From positions 1-6,558 of the forward strand of contig JAJYKG010000123.1 in the NCBI GenBank assembly GCA_021788795.1: 6,558 nucleotides of DNA. The letters are read 5' to 3'. Every line of letters begins with the position of its first letter. The first letter of the stretch is position 1. Positions 5,191 to 6,558 of this stretch are shown here, one piece after another. Source of the DNA: Thermoplasmata archaeon (GTDB lineage: Archaea > Thermoplasmatota > Thermoplasmata > RBG-16-68-12). The notes under the pieces were generated by a model. That model did no database searches and was not told the origin of the DNA. It saw only the letters and a list, made by a program, of their open reading frames with translations. The position numbers were made by a program, and so were the translations under genes.

Positions 5191-6138
5191 GTGGCCCTCC
5201 TAGGTTTCTTCGACCCCCTGTCCTGGGCAGCCATCGCGGTCATCGTCGGGGCCCTCGTGTACTCGTACTGGAAGAAGGCGCTCCTCACCTTCACCCTCGC
5301 CCTGGCCTGTTTCATCGTCTACGGCCTGGAGGTCGCCTCGAACGACGTGATCTGGATCGACCTCGGCCTGTACCACAACGTGGCGTACTTCCCGATCTAC
5401 TCGGCCGGCGTCACCCTCGTCGCCCTGCCGTCCCTGTCGCCCGCCTGGACGTTCGTGACCTACCAGTTCCTCCACGCGAGCATCCCGCACCTGCTGTTCA
5501 ACATGCTCGCCCTCATCCTCATCGCCCCCGTCTTCGAGGAGCGCATCGGCTCCCTCCGGTTCGGCGTCCTCTACTTCGTCGGCGGCATCGTCGGCGCCGC
5601 AGGCTTCCTCCTTTGGAACTACGGGAGCAGCGTGTTCCTGGTCGGTGCGTCCGCGAGCATCTCCGCCGTCATCGGGGGGTACGCGCGGCTGTACCCGCAC
5701 GACCGCGTCACCCTCTTCCTTCCCATCCCCGGGGTCCCGTCAATCCCCATCATCGATCTGGCGCTCGGGTTCATCATCCTCGAGACCCTCCTGAGCTTCG
5801 TCCCGGGCTTCCTCCCGTTCCTCGGCTCCATCGCGTGGCTCGCGCACGTCTTCGCGATGATATTCGGCATCTTCGCGGCGCCGCTCGTGATGAAGCTCCC
5901 CGTCGGGCGGCAGCGCCCCCTGCGGAAGATGTCCTTCGACGCCTGGCGCGCCCTCGCGACGACGCCGGAGCTACGGTCCATCCTCGAGGAGGCGCAGCGG
6001 GCCGACCTGCCGGAGATCCGCGACGCGTGGCTCGAGAAGTTCGTCCGCGCGATGCGGTGCCCCGAGTGCGGCGGTCCCGTGAAGCAGAGCCTGGGCCGTC
6101 TCACGAGCCCGTGCGGCTGGCGGGGCCGCCTCCGCTGA
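5191..6138 (+). CDS. Rhomboid-family intramembrane serine protease with C-terminal zinc-ribbon-like tail
   Basis: A 315-residue rhomboid, which cleaves transmembrane segments of other proteins inside the membrane. Two extra N-terminal helices (about 11-27 and 30-47) precede the core. The second core motif has His95 and His100 with LLFN (Asn104), the oxyanion-site pattern HxxxxHxxxN. FEERIG (115-120) follows, as in the L1 loop of the family. The nucleophile is Ser154 in GASAS (the usual form is GASG) and the catalytic His is His219 in WLAHVFAMIFG. Both dyad residues are present, so it should be active. After the last helix comes a charged linker (about 236-285), then CPECGG (290-295) and SPCGW (306-310), resembling a zinc ribbon with only three cysteines. 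GTG at 5191 is chosen because the TATA box lies 26 bases upstream and the reading frame starts hydrophobic at once. The substrate is unknown; the tail may bind a partner. Confidence 0.85.
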   Translation: MALLGFFDPLSWAAIAVIVGALVYSYWKKALLTFTLALACFIVYGLEVASNDVIWIDLGLYHNVAYFPIYSAGVTLVALPSLSPAWTFVTYQFLHASIPHLLFNMLALILIAPVFEERIGSLRFGVLYFVGGIVGAAGFLLWNYGSSVFLVGASASISAVIGGYARLYPHDRVTLFLPIPGVPSIPIIDLALGFIILETLLSFVPGFLPFLGSIAWLAHVFAMIFGIFAAPLVMKLPVGRQRPLRKMSFDAWRALATTPELRSILEEAQRADLPEIRDAWLEKFVRAMRCPECGGPVKQSLGRLTSPCGWRGRLR

Positions 6139-6166
6139 AGCGCGAGCCCCCCACCCCAGGAGAGAC

Positions 6167-6194
6167 TCGCGCGGAACGGTCGCGCGAAGCTTTT
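6167..6194 (+). terminator. Possible hairpin terminator after the rhomboid gene
   Basis: TCGCGCG (6167-6173) can pair with CGCGCGA (6181-6187) around a seven-base loop, followed by AAGC and a run of four T (6191-6194). It starts 28 bases after the rhomboid stop, a sensible place for a terminator. The T run is short and archaea rely more on T tracts than on hairpins, so this is tentative. The CTTTTG at 6190-6195 could instead be a weak TATA-like box for the next gene. Confidence 0.3.
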
Positions 6195-6219
6195 GAGGCG
6201 TCCCACGGATGCTCTCGCG

Positions 6220-6235
6220 GCGGCCCGCGGGCCGC
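6220..6235. repeat. Perfect 16-bp palindrome just before a Shine-Dalgarno
   Basis: GCGGCCCGCGGGCCGC equals its own reverse complement. It ends two bases before GGAGG at 6238. In RNA it could form a six-pair stem with a four-base loop close to the ribosome site; in DNA it could bind a dimeric regulator. In sequence this GC-rich a palindrome of this size is not very improbable, so the position is more telling than the symmetry itself. Confidence 0.4.
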
Positions 6236-6237
6236 GT

Positions 6238-6242
6238 GGAGG
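6238..6242 (+). promoter_or_regulatory. Strong Shine-Dalgarno before a 14-codon ORF
   Basis: GGAGG is followed by four bases and then the ATG at 6247. It is the strongest ribosome site in the right half of the window, where the other genes look leaderless, yet the frame it opens stops at a TAG after 14 codons. This is why the short ORF deserves notice. Confidence 0.45.
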
Positions 6243-6246
6243 ATTC

Positions 6247-6291
6247 ATGACTGCCCCCGGCGTGGGCTCCGTCCCGGTGCTTAAGGACTAG
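6247..6291 (+). CDS. 14-residue ORF in frame with the downstream membrane protein: leader peptide or interrupted N-terminus
   Basis: The ATG at 6247 has GGAGG four bases upstream and encodes MTAPGVGSVPVLKD before a TAG (6289-6291). The frame is the same as that of the membrane protein starting at 6337, with no other stop between them. Three readings are possible: a true short leader peptide controlling the downstream gene; the original N-terminus of the membrane protein, now broken by a point mutation or a sequencing error; or a TAG that is read through, as pyrrolysine or otherwise. Two genes in this window already end in TAG, which argues against TAG being mainly a sense codon here. The peptide has no recognised domain. 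Confidence 0.35.
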   Translation: MTAPGVGSVPVLKD

Positions 6292-6336
6292 ACCGTGGTC
6301 GGTCCCGGCGCACCGTTTTCGTTCAACCGGAAGCGC

Positions 6337-6558
6337 ATGGAATGGAACCTGTGGGGCCTCTCGTTCGTGGGGCTGGGGCTCGGGGTGGCGGTCGTGGGGC
6401 TCGTCCTCGGACGCTTCGTACCGTGGGCCACGCTTGGCAGCGTCGGCCCGATGTGGTCCGCCCTGGGTCTCCTGTGCCTCCTGGTCCATCCCCCGTTCTT
6501 CGGCCGGCGGCACGTCCAGTCCGTCCTGCTGGCGGCCCTCGTGGGCGTCGCCGCGCTG
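6337..6558 (+). CDS. Membrane protein of unknown function, N-terminal 74 residues, cut by the right edge
   Basis: The frame is open from the TAG at 6291 to the end of the window. From the ATG at 6337 it encodes MEWNLWGLSF followed by a Gly/Val/Leu-rich hydrophobic run (about residues 7-27), a second hydrophobic stretch (about 38-51, ending LLCLLVH), a short basic loop (FFGRRHVQ) and the start of a third helix. No family is recognised. A GTG at 6295 in the same frame would add 14 mostly polar residues including NRKR, a positive-inside signal before the first helix, so that start is also credible. So is the ATG at 6247 if the TAG is not a true stop. A CTTAAG at 6280-6285 lies about 54 bases before 6337 and could be a weak TATA box. 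The far end is missing because the sequence ends in mid-gene. Confidence 0.55.
   Translation, partial: MEWNLWGLSFVGLGLGVAVVGLVLGRFVPWATLGSVGPMWSALGLLCLLVHPPFFGRRHVQSVLLAALVGVAAL

Noticed and set aside
4692..6284. A 530-codon plus-strand frame starting right after wecB
   Set aside because: It overlaps the three-helix protein and the rhomboid in another frame and has the Arg/Pro/His-rich composition of a shadow. The rhomboid frame has full catalytic motifs.
1..6558. CRISPR array, tRNA, insertion sequence or direct repeats
   Set aside because: No regularly spaced repeats, cloverleaf-like segment, transposase motif or terminal inverted repeats were seen on reading both strands by eye.

Overview
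This 6,558-base window looks like a small, very GC-rich metagenomic contig from an archaeon. Bacterial-type -35/-10 boxes are not evident. Instead, five of the complete genes have an AT-rich, TATA-like box centred about 26-30 bases before the start codon, which is the layout of archaeal leaderless transcripts. GTG starts are common. The nucleotide-sugar genes resemble archaeal versions of their families. Thermoplasmatota or a related high-GC euryarchaeal group is a reasonable guess, but this rests on style and not on any marker gene. The first seven bases equal the 3' end of the common Illumina adapter and the right end cuts a reading frame, so the window is probably a whole contig with two assembly edges.

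Layout. At the left edge is the start of a YHS-type metal-binding protein on the minus strand (8-60), truncated by the edge. Diverging from it is a Gfo/Idh/MocA-family sugar-nucleotide dehydrogenase (166-1197, +). This gene ends tail-to-tail with a UDP-sugar 6-dehydrogenase of the WecC type (1194-2492, -), and the two share one CTAG as overlapping stop codons. Behind that lies an S66-family LD-carboxypeptidase (2548-3537, -). Next comes a divergent promoter region and a non-hydrolysing UDP-GlcNAc 2-epimerase of the WecB/WbpI type (3630-4691, +). The right third holds membrane proteins: a 128-residue three-helix protein of unknown function (4780-5166), a rhomboid protease with a C-terminal zinc-ribbon-like tail (5191-6138), and the first 74 residues of another membrane protein (6337 to the edge). 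That last gene is preceded by a hairpin, a perfect 16-bp palindrome and a tiny ORF with its own Shine-Dalgarno, in the same frame as the membrane protein.

How the genes may work together. The epimerase plus WecC-type dehydrogenase would make UDP-ManNAcA from UDP-GlcNAc. If the Gfo/Idh protein is a UDP-GlcNAc (or UDP-GlcNAcA) 3-dehydrogenase, as its similarity to the archaeal family suggests, the set would be part of a route to a 2,3-diamino uronic acid for surface glycans (S-layer N-glycan or similar). The aminotransferase and acetyltransferase that route needs are not in the window. No mobile elements, CRISPR arrays, tRNA or rRNA genes were seen, and no stretch over 300 bases lacks a gene. 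No clearly new multi-gene system is visible. The most unusual points are the in-frame TAG at the right end, the systematic leaderless promoters, the shared CTAG stop and the adapter-derived artefactual stop at the left edge.
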